This document shows, one piece after another, positions 17,143 to 27,756 of a stretch of DNA of 64,000 bases; position 1 is the first letter of the stretch, and each line of letters opens with the position of its first letter. Location of the stretch: assembly GCF_016863475.1 (NCBI RefSeq), contig NZ_BOOY01000036.1:289165-353164 (forward strand), in the 5' to 3' direction. Made by a program: the position numbers and the translations under genes. Under the pieces are notes generated by a model, which was given only the letters and a program-made list of their open reading frames with translations, did not search any database and was not told the DNA's origin. The stretch comes from Spirilliplanes yamanashiensis (GTDB lineage: Bacteria; Actinomycetota; Actinomycetes; Mycobacteriales; Micromonosporaceae).

Positions 17143-18540
17143 TCACTTCGTGTCGGGGACGCCCAGTTCGTTGAGGAACGAGCGGGCCCAGTTCGCCACG
17201 TCGTGGGTGCGCAGGTGGCGCTGCATGACCCGCATCCGGCGCTTCAGCTCGGCCGGTTCGGCGCTGACCGCGCGCAGCAGCGCGTCCTTCACGCCGTCCG
17301 GGTCGTGCGGGTTGCACAGGAACGCCTGGCGCAGCTCGGTCGCGGCGCCCGCGAACTCGCTGAGCACCAGGGCGCCGCCGCTGTCGGCGCGCGAGGCCAC
17401 GTACTCCTTCGCGACCAGGTTCATGCCGTCGCGCAGCGGGGTCACCATCATCACGTCGGCGGCGCTGTACAGGGCGGACAGCTCGCTGCGCGAGTACGAC
17501 TGGTGCAGGTAGTGCACGGCCGGCACGCCGACCTTGCCGTACTCGCCGTTGATGCGGCCGACCTCGCGCTCGACCTTGACCCGCAGCGCCTGGTAGTGCT
17601 CGACGCGCTCGCGGCTCGGGGTGGCGACCTGGACCATGACGGCGTCGCCGACCTTGAGCTTGCCGTCGCTGAGCAGCTCGCGGAACGCCTTCAGCCGCAG
17701 CTCGATGCCCTTGGTGTAGTCGAGGCGGTCGACGCCCAGGATGATCGTCTTCGGGTCGCCCAGCTCGGCGCGGATCTGCTTGGCGCGCGCCTGCACGGCG
17801 GCGTCCGCGGCCTGCTTCTCCATCTCGGCGGTGTCGATGGAGATGGGGAACGCGCCGGCCTTCACCTTGCGCCCGTCGACCTGGATGCTCTGGCCCTCGT
17901 AGCGCAGGCCGAGCAGGTGCCGGGCGAGCCGGACGAAGTTCTGCGCGGCGAGCCGCTGCTGGAAGCCGACGAGGTCGGCGCCGAGCAGGCCGCGCAGGAT
18001 CTCGGCGCGGAACGGCATCTACATGAACAGCTCGATGGGCGGGAACGGGATGTGCAGGAAGAACCCGATGCGCAGGTCGGGGCGCAGCTCGCGGAGCATC
18101 GCCGGGACCAGCTGCAGCTGGTAGTCCTGCACCCAGACGGTGGCGCCGTCGGCGGCGACGTCGGCCGCGGCCTGCGCGAACCGCTGGTTGACCAGCCGGT
18201 ACGTCTCCCGCCAGCGCCGCTTGTACACGGGCGTCTCGACGGCGTCGTGGTAGAGCGGCCAGATCGTGGCGTTGGACTGGCCCTCGTAGTAGCGCTCCAG
18301 CTCGTCGGCGCTCAGCGGCACCGGGTGGATGTTGATGCCCTCCAGCTCGAACGGTTCCGGGGCGTCGCCGGTGCCGCCGGACCAGCCGATCCAGGTGCCG
18401 CGGTGCTCGGTGAGCACCGGGTGCAGGGCGGTCACGAGGCCGCCCGGGCTGGGCCGCCACTGCTTCTGGCCGTCGTCCGTGGTGACCTCGTCCACGGGCA
18501 GACGGTTGGCGACGACGACGAAGGAACTACGTTCGGTCAC
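17143..18540 (-). pseudogene. otsA: Trehalose-6-phosphate synthase OtsA split by an in-frame TAG
   Basis: GT20 enzyme making trehalose 6-phosphate from a nucleotide-glucose and glucose 6-phosphate. The frame is continuous over 466 codons, except that codon 174 is TAG (plus-strand cta at 18019-18021). The N-terminal part (173 codons) has R-L-P-V-D, W-I-G-W-S-G-G and D-Y-Q-L-Q-L-V-P, and ends [11 protein letters not shown]. The rest restarts with M-P-F-R-A-E-I-L-R-G-L-L and has R-L-D-Y-T-K-G-I, P-S-R-E-R-V and D-G-M-N-L-V-A-K-E-Y. Relatives have Gln at the stop position, so one CAG-to-TAG change explains it. An ATG follows the stop directly, so re-initiation giving two polypeptides is possible. 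The GTG start has a GGAGG site. No otsB is nearby. Confidence 0.88.
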
Positions 18541-18670
18541 GCTGGTGCACCTCCGGGTAGTCCGGTCCCCCCGCGCCTGAGCCTATCGGTGCGGGCCGAC
18601 GGACCGGGCTCGCAGGTCGTACCCCGGGGAGGCCGGTAACGAACGTGCGCCGCGGTGAGATCCTTTTCCT

Positions 18671-19318
18671 GTGAGCCTGCCCGATGAGAGCGCCCCGCGG
18701 AGGCCGGTCCTGGTACCGGTGATCATCGCCGCCGTCTTCCTGACGATCATCGGCGCCTCGATCGGCCTGGCGCTCGGCGCCCGCAACCAGAACCGCGCGC
18801 AGGTCGCGCCCACCCCGGCCCCGGTGACGTCGGCGCCGGTGGTGCCGCCGGTGGTCGAGTCGGAGCCGCCGCCCGAGCCGTCCGGCCCGTCGGAGGACGA
18901 CCTGCCGTCCGGCCCGGTCGTGGAGCCGGCCCCCGGCCGCCCGCCGTCGGCGCCGGGACAGCCGTGCCGGGCGGAGACCCAGGCCGCCGTCCAGGCGCTC
19001 GGCGGCGACCTCGGCGAGGTCGTGCTCAAGCTGAAGATCAGGACGGTCCGGGGCACGGTCGCGTACATCTGCGGCAACGACCAGGGGGAGCTGTACTACC
19101 ACGGCTCGCGCGACGGCGACGGCGACGCCGACGCCGTCCGCTGGGACGACGGCCGGAACTCGCTGTTCCTGACCGGGGTGCGCGAGGCGGGCGGCGGCTA
19201 CGTGGCCGAGGCGGCCGAGGGCGACGGCAGCACCACCACCATCACGGTGACGGCGCGCGAGTGGCGCATGGAGAACCCCGGGAAGAAGACCGTGGTGGAG
19301 GCCGCCCGTGCCGGGTGA
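18671..19318 (+). CDS. Membrane-anchored extracytoplasmic protein of unknown function
   Basis: The product has 215 residues and a GTG start. A short cytoplasmic tail is followed by one helix (V-L-V-P-V-I-I-A-A-V-F-L-T-I-I-G-A-S-I-G, about residues 13-35). Then comes a Pro/Val/Glu-rich linker to about residue 100 and a small C-terminal domain of about 110 residues. That domain has one cysteine pair (P-C-R-A-E-T and Y-I-C-G-N) and an acidic G-D-G-D-G-D-A-D loop. The family is not recognised. It is divergent from otsA, with about 130 bp between starts. Confidence 0.75.
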   Translation: MSLPDESAPRRPVLVPVIIAAVFLTIIGASIGLALGARNQNRAQVAPTPAPVTSAPVVPPVVESEPPPEPSGPSEDDLPSGPVVEPAPGRPPSAPGQPCRAETQAAVQALGGDLGEVVLKLKIRTVRGTVAYICGNDQGELYYHGSRDGDGDADAVRWDDGRNSLFLTGVREAGGGYVAEAAEGDGSTTTITVTAREWRMENPGKKTVVEAARAG

Positions 19319-19456
19319 CCGGCGCCGCCGGAATGGGCGTACCGTCGGCGGGGTTGTTGTGAGGGGCCCCCGGCCGACCTGAGAGGATGGCCGCTGTCCG
19401 CCCCCACGCGGCTCGACGCCGCGACAAGACCCACGATCTCGGAGGTAGGGCACACC

Positions 19457-21125
<1,669 letters not shown>

Positions 21126-21133
<8 letters not shown>

Positions 21134-21548
21134 CAAGCACCGCTTCGTCTACGACGCGGCCCTGCGCTGGTCCGACATGGACGCGTACGGCCACGTCAAC
21201 AACGCGCGCTTCCTCACGCTGTACGAGGAGGCGCGCGTTGCGCTCTTCTTCGTCGCCGCCCGCGAGGCGCGGGTGTCGTTCGAGCGGGGCATCGTCATCG
21301 CCCGGCACGAGATCGACTACCTGCGCCCGGTGGACTACGGCGACGCGGTCCGGATCGAGATGTGGGTGGCCGAGATCCGGGCCTCCAGCTTCACCGTGGC
21401 GTACGAGCTGATCGACGACGGCGTGGTGGCGAGCCGGGCGCGCAGCGTCTGCGTGCCGTTCGACCTCGCCGGGCAGCGCCCGCGCCGGTTGTCGGCGGAC
21501 GAGCGGGCGTTCCTGGAGCCGTTCCGGCCGCCCGGGGACGGGTCATGA
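21126..21548 (+). CDS. Hotdog-fold acyl-CoA thioesterase (4-hydroxybenzoyl-CoA thioesterase type)
   Basis: This 140-residue single hotdog domain carries the active-site signature W-S-D-M-D-A-Y-G-H-V-N-N-A-R-F-L, with the catalytic Asp in D-M-D. It continues with R-H-E-I-D-Y-L-R-P-V-D-Y-G-D. It should hydrolyse an acyl- or aroyl-CoA; the substrate is unknown. It starts with GTG inside ettA and overlaps the next gene by 4 bp (ATGA). The three genes form a tightly coupled set. Confidence 0.93.
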
Positions 21549-22225
21549 CAGCGGGCCCGGCCGGCCACGGGCTGGCCGGGGTCGCGGACGCCGGCGCCTT
21601 CCTGGCCCGGCTGGTCCGGCTGGAGCGGGCGGCGCCGGTGCGGCTGCGCCCGGCGGGCGAGCACACCGCCCTGTGGGGCAAGCTGCCGTGGAACGTCCTG
21701 GTGACCCGCCGGGTGGCCGGTCCGGGCCCGGCGGCGGGTGACGTGACGGTGGCGGCGGCGGACCTGCTGGCGGCGCTGGCGGCGGGTTCGGACGCGCTGC
21801 CCGCGCGCCGGGACGAGGCGTGGCGCTGGCCGCTGCCGCCGGCGGGCGCCGGGGCGGTCGAGTCGGTGTCGGCGGCGGAACTGGCCGGTCTGGCGGAGGC
21901 CGCGGCGGGCACGCTGCGGGAGGCGGCGTCCGCCGGGGTCGGCGGCCGGTCGGTGGGGCAGCGGGCGATCCGCGACGCCCTGCTCGACCACGTCGCCCTG
22001 ACGGTGGCGCGGGACTCGGGCGCGCCGGTCGAGGTGCCGCAGCGGCTGGTGCAGGGGGTGGCCCGGATGGGCTTTCTCGGCACGGAGAGTGACGACGCGC
22101 GGCCACCGGCGCAGGTGCTCGTCGCCGGGACATGGATCGGCATCTCTGCACCCTACGGAGTCGCGTGGCTACAGAAAGCCACGACATTGACGCTCATGCC
22201 CGCCAAAGCTCATCCGTTCGGATGA
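21545..22225 (+). CDS. Conserved hypothetical protein coupled to the thioesterase
   Basis: The product has 226 residues, rich in Ala, with no signal peptide or membrane helix. Recognisable blocks are A-L-W-G-K-L-P-W-N-V-L-V-T-R near residue 44 and G-Q-R-A-I-R-D-A-L-L-D-H-V-A-L near 140. I do not recognise the family. The last ~12 codons (A-T-T-L-T-L-M-P-A-K-A-H-P-F-G) are noticeably less GC-rich than the rest. The ATG overlaps the thioesterase stop, so it belongs to the ettA operon. Confidence 0.78.
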   Translation: MTAGPAGHGLAGVADAGAFLARLVRLERAAPVRLRPAGEHTALWGKLPWNVLVTRRVAGPGPAAGDVTVAAADLLAALAAGSDALPARRDEAWRWPLPPAGAGAVESVSAAELAGLAEAAAGTLREAASAGVGGRSVGQRAIRDALLDHVALTVARDSGAPVEVPQRLVQGVARMGFLGTESDDARPPAQVLVAGTWIGISAPYGVAWLQKATTLTLMPAKAHPFG

Positions 22226-22302
22226 TCTGCTATGGGCCGACTGGTCCCGCCCGCCGGTTGGGGGGATGACCTCCGGAACCGGTCCGGGTACCGTCGGGCC
22301 TC

Positions 22303-22333
22303 GGATCCACCGCTACGTCCGGCGAGTGGATCC
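22303..22333 (+). other. Inverted repeat upstream of the YbjN-domain gene
   Basis: GGATCCAC (22303-22310) and GTGGATCC (22326-22333) are perfect 8-bp arms around a 15-base loop. They lie 26 bp before the start at 22360 and near its ribosome-binding site. The element could be a 5'-leader hairpin, an operator, or a weak terminator for the upstream operon. No T run follows. Confidence 0.5.
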
Positions 22334-22359
22334 GCCTGGGGAGTGAGGTGCACGAAACG

Positions 22360-22941
22360 ATGCCGTGGTGGTCATGGCGTCCCGGCTCCACCGGCGGTGG
22401 TGAGCCGGATGCCGGAGGTGAAGTAGCCGTACAGTCCGTCCGCGCCGGGGTGCCGGCGCAGCGCGAACCCGCCCATGCCGGCACGCCCGCCCAGCCGGGC
22501 GGACCGTCCATGCAGGACGCGCAGGTCGCCCCGGTCGCCCTGCCGCGGCTCGGCAAGGCGCTCGACGCGCTCGACGTCCGCTACCTCGCGGACGGCGGCG
22601 GCAGCCTGCTGGCGATGTGGGAGCGGCACGCCGTGCTGTTCACCCTCGAGGGCCCCGACGACGAGATCCTCGTCATGCGCGCCCGCCCGCACGCCACGGT
22701 CCCGCCCGATTGGGCCGACCGCGCCTACCGCGTCGTCAACGAGTGGAACCACACCCGCCGCTTCTGCAAGGCGTACGTGGGCGACCCGACCGAGCGCGGC
22801 CAGCTGCCCATCTACGCCGAGCTCCAGGTGCCGCTCAGCTCCGGCGCGCACGACGCCCTGCTGGTCGAGATCCTCGACTGCGGCGCGGCCGTGGCCACCT
22901 CGTTCGTCGACTGGCTGCACGACGAAGGCGCCCTCCTCTAG
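22360..22941 (+). CDS. YbjN domain-containing protein
   Basis: The product has 193 residues: an unstructured N-terminal third (start M-P-W-W-S-W-R-P-G) and a YbjN domain from about residue 60 to the end. The YbjN domain resembles type III secretion chaperones in fold. Motifs include L-D-V-R-Y-L-A-D, W-E-R-H-A-V-L-F-T-L-E-G and V-N-E-W-N-H-T-R-R-F. The molecular role is unknown. ATG 22360 is preferred to GTG 22348: the conserved Trp-rich start follows it and GAGTGAGG lies upstream. Confidence 0.88.
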   Translation: MPWWSWRPGSTGGGEPDAGGEVAVQSVRAGVPAQREPAHAGTPAQPGGPSMQDAQVAPVALPRLGKALDALDVRYLADGGGSLLAMWERHAVLFTLEGPDDEILVMRARPHATVPPDWADRAYRVVNEWNHTRRFCKAYVGDPTERGQLPIYAELQVPLSSGAHDALLVEILDCGAAVATSFVDWLHDEGALL

Positions 22942-22979
22942 GTCGAGGAGAGCGCCTCCGGGTCGTCCGGTCAGGCTCC

Positions 22980-24239
22980 CTACAGCGGGAACATCCCCAG
23001 CCGGCCGTGGTACTCGCGGCCGAGCTGGTCGGTGTCCGAGCCGACGATCAGGCCGTACGGCGTGGACAGGAACACCCGGACCCCGATGCCGCGCGCGCGG
23101 GTCGGGTTCCACGGCATCGCCTTGCCGGTGACCGGGTGGATCGCCCCGATGCCCACTCGGCTCACCGCGCCCGGGCCGGGGCCCTTGGCGTCGGTGCCGT
23201 ACGGGTTGTCCAGGTAGCGCTGGTGGCCGCCGACGTACACGGCGCTGCCGGTCACCGCGACGGCGTACAGCGAGTCGCCGCCGGTGTGGTTCACCCAGGT
23301 CGGGTTGTGCCGGCCGACGCCGGCCACCTCGAAGCGGGCCGCCGAGTCGCACAGCTTGCGCGGGTCGGAGAGCCGCCCGGTCGCGGCCACCACGAAGTAG
23401 CGGCCGTCCGGCGAGAACTTCACCTGGCGCAGGTACGTGTCGAAGCCCTTCATGCAGGCCGGCTTGTAGGCGTCGGTGTACCAGTTCATCAGCGCCGCGC
23501 GCGGGCCGGACACGTCGAGCAGGGCGAGCTGGGTGCGGTCGACGCCGCCCACCTTGAGGATCGCGCCGACGGCGACGAGCTTCTTGCCGTCGGGGGACAG
23601 GTCGAAGTGCTCGACGCGGGTGCGGTCCAGGCCGGGCGCCGACAGCCGGGCGTCGAAGCCGGGGTCGACGTTGCCGGTGACGCCGCTCATCCGGGCCAGG
23701 CCGACGCGCGCGGTGCCGTTGATCGCGCTGAACGTGCCGCCCGCGTAGAGCCGGCCGTTGAAGAAGCCGAGGGCGCGCACGTCGCCCCAGTTGATCCGCC
23801 CGGTGAACTGCGGCATGCGCTGGCCGTTGAGCACCGAGAACTGGGCGAGGCCGCGCTGGGCCACGCCGGCCACGGTCTTGAACGCGCCGCCGGCGTACAC
23901 CGTGTTGTTGTTGCCGCGGGCGAGCGCGTACACCGGGCCGTCGACGGCGGGGGCGAACGGCCGGATGCGGCCGTCGCGCAGGCCGTAGGCGAACAGGTTC
24001 TTGCGGGGGTACACGGCCCGGCCGGTGCTGTCGGCGACCCGGGTGAAGCTGCCGCCGACGACGACGGTGTCGCCCACGACGGCGGCGGTCCAGACGGTCC
24101 CGTCGAGCACGTGCGGGGTGAAGTCGACGGGGTTGGCCGAGACCACCGCCGGCTGCTGCGGGTCGGCGAGCGCAGGGACGATGCCGGCGACGAGGCCGGT
24201 CAGTCCGAGCGCGGCGGTGACGAGGTAGCGGCGGCGCAT
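22980..24239 (-). CDS. Secreted beta-propeller protein
   Basis: This 419-residue exported protein has a signal peptide (M-R-R-R-Y-L-V-T-A-A-L-G-L-T with cleavage likely after P-A-L-A). The rest consists of repeats of about 45 residues typical of a beta-propeller. Each carries blades such as V-V-V-G-G-S-F-T-R-V, V-Y-A-G-G-A-F-K-T-V, L-Y-A-G-G-T-F-S-A-I and V-Y-V-G-G-H. No catalytic motif was found. Such proteins usually act as binding scaffolds outside the cell. ATG 24239 has a CAGGAG site; an upstream in-frame start would spoil the signal peptide. A palindrome lies just upstream (24258-24282). Confidence 0.85.
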   Translation of the reverse strand: MRRRYLVTAALGLTGLVAGIVPALADPQQPAVVSANPVDFTPHVLDGTVWTAAVVGDTVVVGGSFTRVADSTGRAVYPRKNLFAYGLRDGRIRPFAPAVDGPVYALARGNNNTVYAGGAFKTVAGVAQRGLAQFSVLNGQRMPQFTGRINWGDVRALGFFNGRLYAGGTFSAINGTARVGLARMSGVTGNVDPGFDARLSAPGLDRTRVEHFDLSPDGKKLVAVGAILKVGGVDRTQLALLDVSGPRAALMNWYTDAYKPACMKGFDTYLRQVKFSPDGRYFVVAATGRLSDPRKLCDSAARFEVAGVGRHNPTWVNHTGGDSLYAVAVTGSAVYVGGHQRYLDNPYGTDAKGPGPGAVSRVGIGAIHPVTGKAMPWNPTRARGIGVRVFLSTPYGLIVGSDTDQLGREYHGRLGMFPL

Positions 24240-24257
24240 CGAGGGCAACTCCTGGGA

Positions 24258-24282
24258 TGATCGGGGTGTTATCACCCGATCA
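24258..24282 (-). promoter_or_regulatory. Palindrome upstream of the beta-propeller gene (candidate operator)
   Basis: TGATCGGG and CCCGATCA form perfect 8-bp arms separated by 9 bases. They are centred about 30 bp before the ATG at 24239 and just downstream of a -10-like TAACGT (minus strand, about 24285-24290). The position fits an operator overlapping the transcription start, or a 5'-leader hairpin. Confidence 0.5.
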
Positions 24283-24308
24283 ACGACGTTACCGCTCTTA
24301 AGTGGCGA

Positions 24309-24764
24309 TCAGTCCGTATTGACCATGAAGTGCGCGGCCCGCTCCAGGTAGTCCCACAGCGCCGAGTGGTGCGGCTCCGGCAGGCCCAGCGCGTCCACCG
24401 CGTGCCGCATGTGCTTGATCCACGCGTCGCGGGCCGCCGCGTCCACCGTGAAGGGGGCGTGCCGCATCCGCAGCCGCGGGTGCCCGCGCGCGTCCGAGTA
24501 CGTGCTCGGCCCGCCCCAGTACTGCATCAGGAACAGGGTCAGCCGCTCCGCCGCCGGCCCCAGGTCCTCCTCCGGGTACATCGGGCGCAGCAGCGGGTCG
24601 GTGGCCACCCCCGCGTAGAACGTGTCCACCAGCCGCCGGAACGTCGGCTCGCCGCCCACGGCCAGGAAGAACGAGGTCTCCTCGGCGTCGCTGACCCGCG
24701 ACCGGCCGGAGCCGGCGGGCCGGCTCGACGTCACGGGCAGGTCGGCGCGCTGCTGGTCACTCAC
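24309..24764 (-). CDS. glbO: Truncated haemoglobin, group II (HbO type)
   Basis: This 151-residue 2-on-2 globin has an N-terminal extension of about 25 residues, as in some actinobacterial HbO proteins. Features include F-F-L-A-V-G-G-E-P-T-F, F-Y-A-G-V-A-T-D-P-L-L-R-P-M-Y-P, and L-F-L-M-Q-Y-W-G-G-P. The proximal histidine lies in R-H-A-P-F, and the Y-W-G-G sequence is typical of group II. HbO binds oxygen and has peroxidase/NO-related roles in relatives. GTG 24764 is used. It is 31 bp from the MFS gene stop, on the same strand. Confidence 0.93.
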   Translation of the reverse strand: MSDQQRADLPVTSSRPAGSGRSRVSDAEETSFFLAVGGEPTFRRLVDTFYAGVATDPLLRPMYPEEDLGPAAERLTLFLMQYWGGPSTYSDARGHPRLRMRHAPFTVDAAARDAWIKHMRHAVDALGLPEPHHSALWDYLERAAHFMVNTD

Positions 24765-24795
24765 CCCACCATCTTGCCAGGGCGGCCCGCGCCCC

Positions 24796-26292
24796 TCAGA
24801 AGCCGGCCGAGCCGCGCACCCGGCCGCGCACCCGGCCGCGCGGGCGGGCGCCCGCGCCGTCGCCGGCGTCCGCGTCGTCGTCCTCCGCGGTGTGCGGCGC
24901 GGTGCCCGCCGGGGTGCCCGGCGGGGTGTCCCGCGCCGGGTCCAGCGCGGCGTCCAGCACCGGTCCCGCCGCGCCGGCCGCCGCGGGCTCCGCCGCCGCC
25001 AGCGAGGCGGCCTCCGCGGCCAGCGCCGGGGCCGACCGCCGCTCGGCCGCCGCGATCGCCGCCTCGAACCGGTCCGGGCGCGGCCAGCGCATCCCGATGC
25101 CCGCCATCAGCAGCACGCCGGCGGCGCTCCACCAGCCCACCACCAGCGGCAGGTCGAACCGCTCCGCCAGCGCGCCGGTGACCAGCACCGCGCCGCCCTG
25201 CGCGAGCTGCATGCCGCCCTGCATCACGCCGAACGCCCGCGCCCGGTAACCGTGGGGGAGCGCCAGCACGAAGATGCCGTTCAGCGACGGCATGATGCCC
25301 GCCGCCGCAAACCCCGACACCAGCGCCATCGCCGCCACCACCGGCGCCGGCGGCGCCAGCAGCGACGGCACCAGCGCCAGCGGCGCCAGCACCGCGAACG
25401 GCCGGATCAGCCGGTGCCGCCGGTCCTCCCGGACGAACCGGTTGATCGTCAGCCCGCCCAGGACGAAGCCCACCGGCCCGGCCGCCATGATGAGCCCCTG
25501 CGCCACCCCGGGGGACACCCCGCCCGCCTCGCGCGCCCACGCGGCCGCCAGGCCCTCCGGCACGATCGCGAACAGCACCAGGCAGAAGACCAGCGTCGCG
25601 ATCGAGCGCAGCACCGGCGCCCCGAACACCAGCTGGAAGCCGTCCGCCGTCTCCCGCAGCAGGTTGCGCCGCGCGTCCGCGGTCACCACCGCCGGGCGCC
25701 GCCGCAGGCCCGCCGTGATCAGCAGCGCCGACGCCGCGAACGTGCCGGCGTTGACCACCAGCGCCACCCGCGGGTCGAGCAGGGCCGCCAGCGCCGCGCC
25801 GGCCGGATAGCCCACCACCTGGGCCACCTGCACCGTCGCCGTGTTCACCGCCAGGCCCGTGACCAGCTGGTCGCGCCGCAGGACCAGCGGCAGCAGCGCC
25901 GACCGGGCCGCCTGGGTGGGCGGCGTCGCCAGCATCGCCACGAAGATCAGCGCGAGCATGCCGGCCACCGGCATGCCGGGCAGCGCCACCGCGCCGATGA
26001 GCACCATGCGCAGCAGGTCGCAGGCCACCATCACCCGCCGGTACGGGTACCGCTCGGCCATCGTCGCCAGCAGCGGGCCGCCCAGGATCCACGGCAGGTA
26101 GCTGATCGCGAAGGAGGCCGCCGACAGCGCCACCGAGTCCGTCTCCTGGTACACCAGCAGCGTGATCGCCGCGCGGGCCAGGTAGTCGCCGACGAGGCTG
26201 AGTGCCGTCGCCGCGTACAGGAAACGGAACTCCCGGACGGCGAACAGGCTCCGGAAGGTGGTGGGAGGTCTGACGATCTCGTCGTCGGACAC
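24796..26292 (-). CDS. Major facilitator superfamily transporter
   Basis: This 498-residue protein has about twelve transmembrane helices up to residue 405. A hydrophilic C-terminal tail of about 90 residues follows, first Ala-rich, then acidic, then R-G-R-V-R-G repeats. The loop between helices 2 and 3 has a degenerate MFS motif (A-E-R-Y-P-Y-R-R-V). Family resemblance is to the MFS_3 (enterobactin-exporter-like) group, but the substrate cannot be told. GTG 26292 has a GGAGG site. The long low-complexity tail is unusual and strongly GC-biased. Confidence 0.9.
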   Translation of the reverse strand: MSDDEIVRPPTTFRSLFAVREFRFLYAATALSLVGDYLARAAITLLVYQETDSVALSAASFAISYLPWILGGPLLATMAERYPYRRVMVACDLLRMVLIGAVALPGMPVAGMLALIFVAMLATPPTQAARSALLPLVLRRDQLVTGLAVNTATVQVAQVVGYPAGAALAALLDPRVALVVNAGTFAASALLITAGLRRRPAVVTADARRNLLRETADGFQLVFGAPVLRSIATLVFCLVLFAIVPEGLAAAWAREAGGVSPGVAQGLIMAAGPVGFVLGGLTINRFVREDRRHRLIRPFAVLAPLALVPSLLAPPAPVVAAMALVSGFAAAGIMPSLNGIFVLALPHGYRARAFGVMQGGMQLAQGGAVLVTGALAERFDLPLVVGWWSAAGVLLMAGIGMRWPRPDRFEAAIAAAERRSAPALAAEAASLAAAEPAAAGAAGPVLDAALDPARDTPPGTPAGTAPHTAEDDDADAGDGAGARPRGRVRGRVRGSAGF

Positions 26293-26528
26293 CGGGCCTC
26301 CATCGGATGCGACCGCGCCTCGCCCCCGATGACCGGCGGGCCGGGCTCCTTGTGGGCGCCCGTGCAGCGGAACGTGCAGCTTCCAGTGCGAAGCTCTGGT
26401 CCGGATTCTGCCCGATCGCCCGAGCCGTGGCTAGGGCGTCCGGACGAGCGGTGATCATTCGGTCGTGCATCCGACTGCGCGTAACGCCCGATGTGCAGGT
26501 CACGATCGTCCTGCGGCACGATGGGGGC

Positions 26529-26921
26529 ATGACCAGCGCCCGAGCGACCTTCGTCTTCGACGGTGACTGCGCGTTCTGCAGCGCCTGCGCCCGGTTCGTC
26601 GAGCGGCGCGTGCCCACCGCCGCGCACGTGGTGCCCTACCAGTTCGCCGACCTGGCGGCCCTCGGGCTCACCGTCGAACAGTGCGAGCAGGCCGTGCAGT
26701 GGGTGGGCCCCGACGGCACGATCGCGGCCGGCCCGGACGCCATCGCGAAGCTGCTCGGCTCCAGCAACGCCGCCTGGCGGGTCGCCGGCGCGCTGCTGCG
26801 CCCGCCGCCCGTGCGCGCCGTCGCGTGGCCCGCCTACCGCTGGGTGGCGCGCAACCGCGACCGGATGCCCGGCGGCACCGCCGCGTGCGCCGTCCCGCAG
26901 GACCGCCGCCCGGCTACGTAG
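26529..26921 (+). CDS. DCC family thiol-disulfide oxidoreductase (DUF393)
   Basis: This 130-residue thioredoxin-like protein has the family signature F-D-G-D-C-A-F-C near residue 10, with a CxxC pair. DCC proteins are frequently encoded next to HTTM membrane proteins, as here (the HTTM gene is convergent and overlaps by 8 bp). The activity is presumed to be thiol-disulfide exchange. ATG 26529 follows CACGAT plus six bases, another possible leaderless start. The 236 bp before it (26293-26528), between divergent genes, hold no other recognised element. Confidence 0.9.
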   Translation: MTSARATFVFDGDCAFCSACARFVERRVPTAAHVVPYQFADLAALGLTVEQCEQAVQWVGPDGTIAAGPDAIAKLLGSSNAAWRVAGALLRPPPVRAVAWPAYRWVARNRDRMPGGTAACAVPQDRRPAT

Positions 26922-27756
26922 GCGCCGGCTCCCGGCGCCGCCGCAGCCGGCCCGTCAGCCAGGCGACCGGCCGCACCCGCTCCAGCGGCAGGAACGCGGC
27001 CATCGCCACCAGGTGCGGCGCGAACGAGATCGTGATCGTCGCGAACGTCGCCAGGTGGAACGCGTAGAAGAACGCCACGCAGGCGTACCGCCACCGGCCG
27101 CGGAGCGCGAACACCAGCGGGCTCAGCAGCTCGAACGCCAGGATGCCCAGCTGCGACACCACCAGCAGGTACGGCACCTGCGCGATCACGTCCGCCAGGT
27201 CGGTGCCGCGGCGCAGGATCGCCCGGGCCAGCACCGAACTGGTCGCCCAGTCCAGCCCGCCGAACCGCAGCTTCGCCCAGGCCGCCAGGAAGTACGTGCA
27301 GATCACGGCCACCTGGGTCAGCCGCAGCGCCCAGCCGCCCTTCTCCGTGGGCGTGGGGTCGCCGTGCCGGGCCCGGCCCACCGTCGGCAGCAGCGCCAGT
27401 GCCACCAGCAGGCCGAACCGGTCGTGGTCGACCTTGCCGTAGCTCATCGCCACGACCATCCACTCGAAGTACAGCGCGAACACCGTCCAGCCGAGCAGCC
27501 GCGGCGCCCGGCCCGTCGCCGCCGCCACGCTCAGCGCCAGCAGCGCCCAGAACACGGCGTGCACCAGCAGCGGCGTCGGCGTCGGCAGCGGCAGCAGGCG
27601 GCCGATGAGCAGCGGGTGGTACAGCTCGGCCGGGGTGTTCGCGTGCGCGCGCACCCACGGCGTGAACACCACCAGGTCCAGGGCGACGAACGCGTACACC
27701 AGCGTCCGGAACGCGGCGACCCGGCCGCGCGGCACCGGCGCGAACAGCCACCTCAC
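26914..27756 (-). CDS. HTTM-domain membrane protein (vitamin K-dependent carboxylase-like)
   Basis: This 280-residue polytopic membrane protein has about six hydrophobic segments and the R-x-x-x-A-F-R-T-L-V-Y start seen in bacterial HTTM proteins. It keeps histidines in Y-H-P-L-L and F-H-L-A-T-F. HTTM denotes horizontally transferred transmembrane domain, related to gamma-glutamyl carboxylase; the bacterial function is unknown. GTG 27756 overlaps the upstream gene stop (GTGA), so the two are co-translated. The open frame upstream of that start belongs to another gene's antisense reading. Confidence 0.88.
   Translation of the reverse strand: MRWLFAPVPRGRVAAFRTLVYAFVALDLVVFTPWVRAHANTPAELYHPLLIGRLLPLPTPTPLLVHAVFWALLALSVAAATGRAPRLLGWTVFALYFEWMVVAMSYGKVDHDRFGLLVALALLPTVGRARHGDPTPTEKGGWALRLTQVAVICTYFLAAWAKLRFGGLDWATSSVLARAILRRGTDLADVIAQVPYLLVVSQLGILAFELLSPLVFALRGRWRYACVAFFYAFHLATFATITISFAPHLVAMAAFLPLERVRPVAWLTGRLRRRREPAPT

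Noticed and set aside
18019..18021. TAG in otsA as a pyrrolysine codon
   Set aside because: The position is an ordinary Gln in relatives, and no pyrrolysine machinery is visible or expected here.
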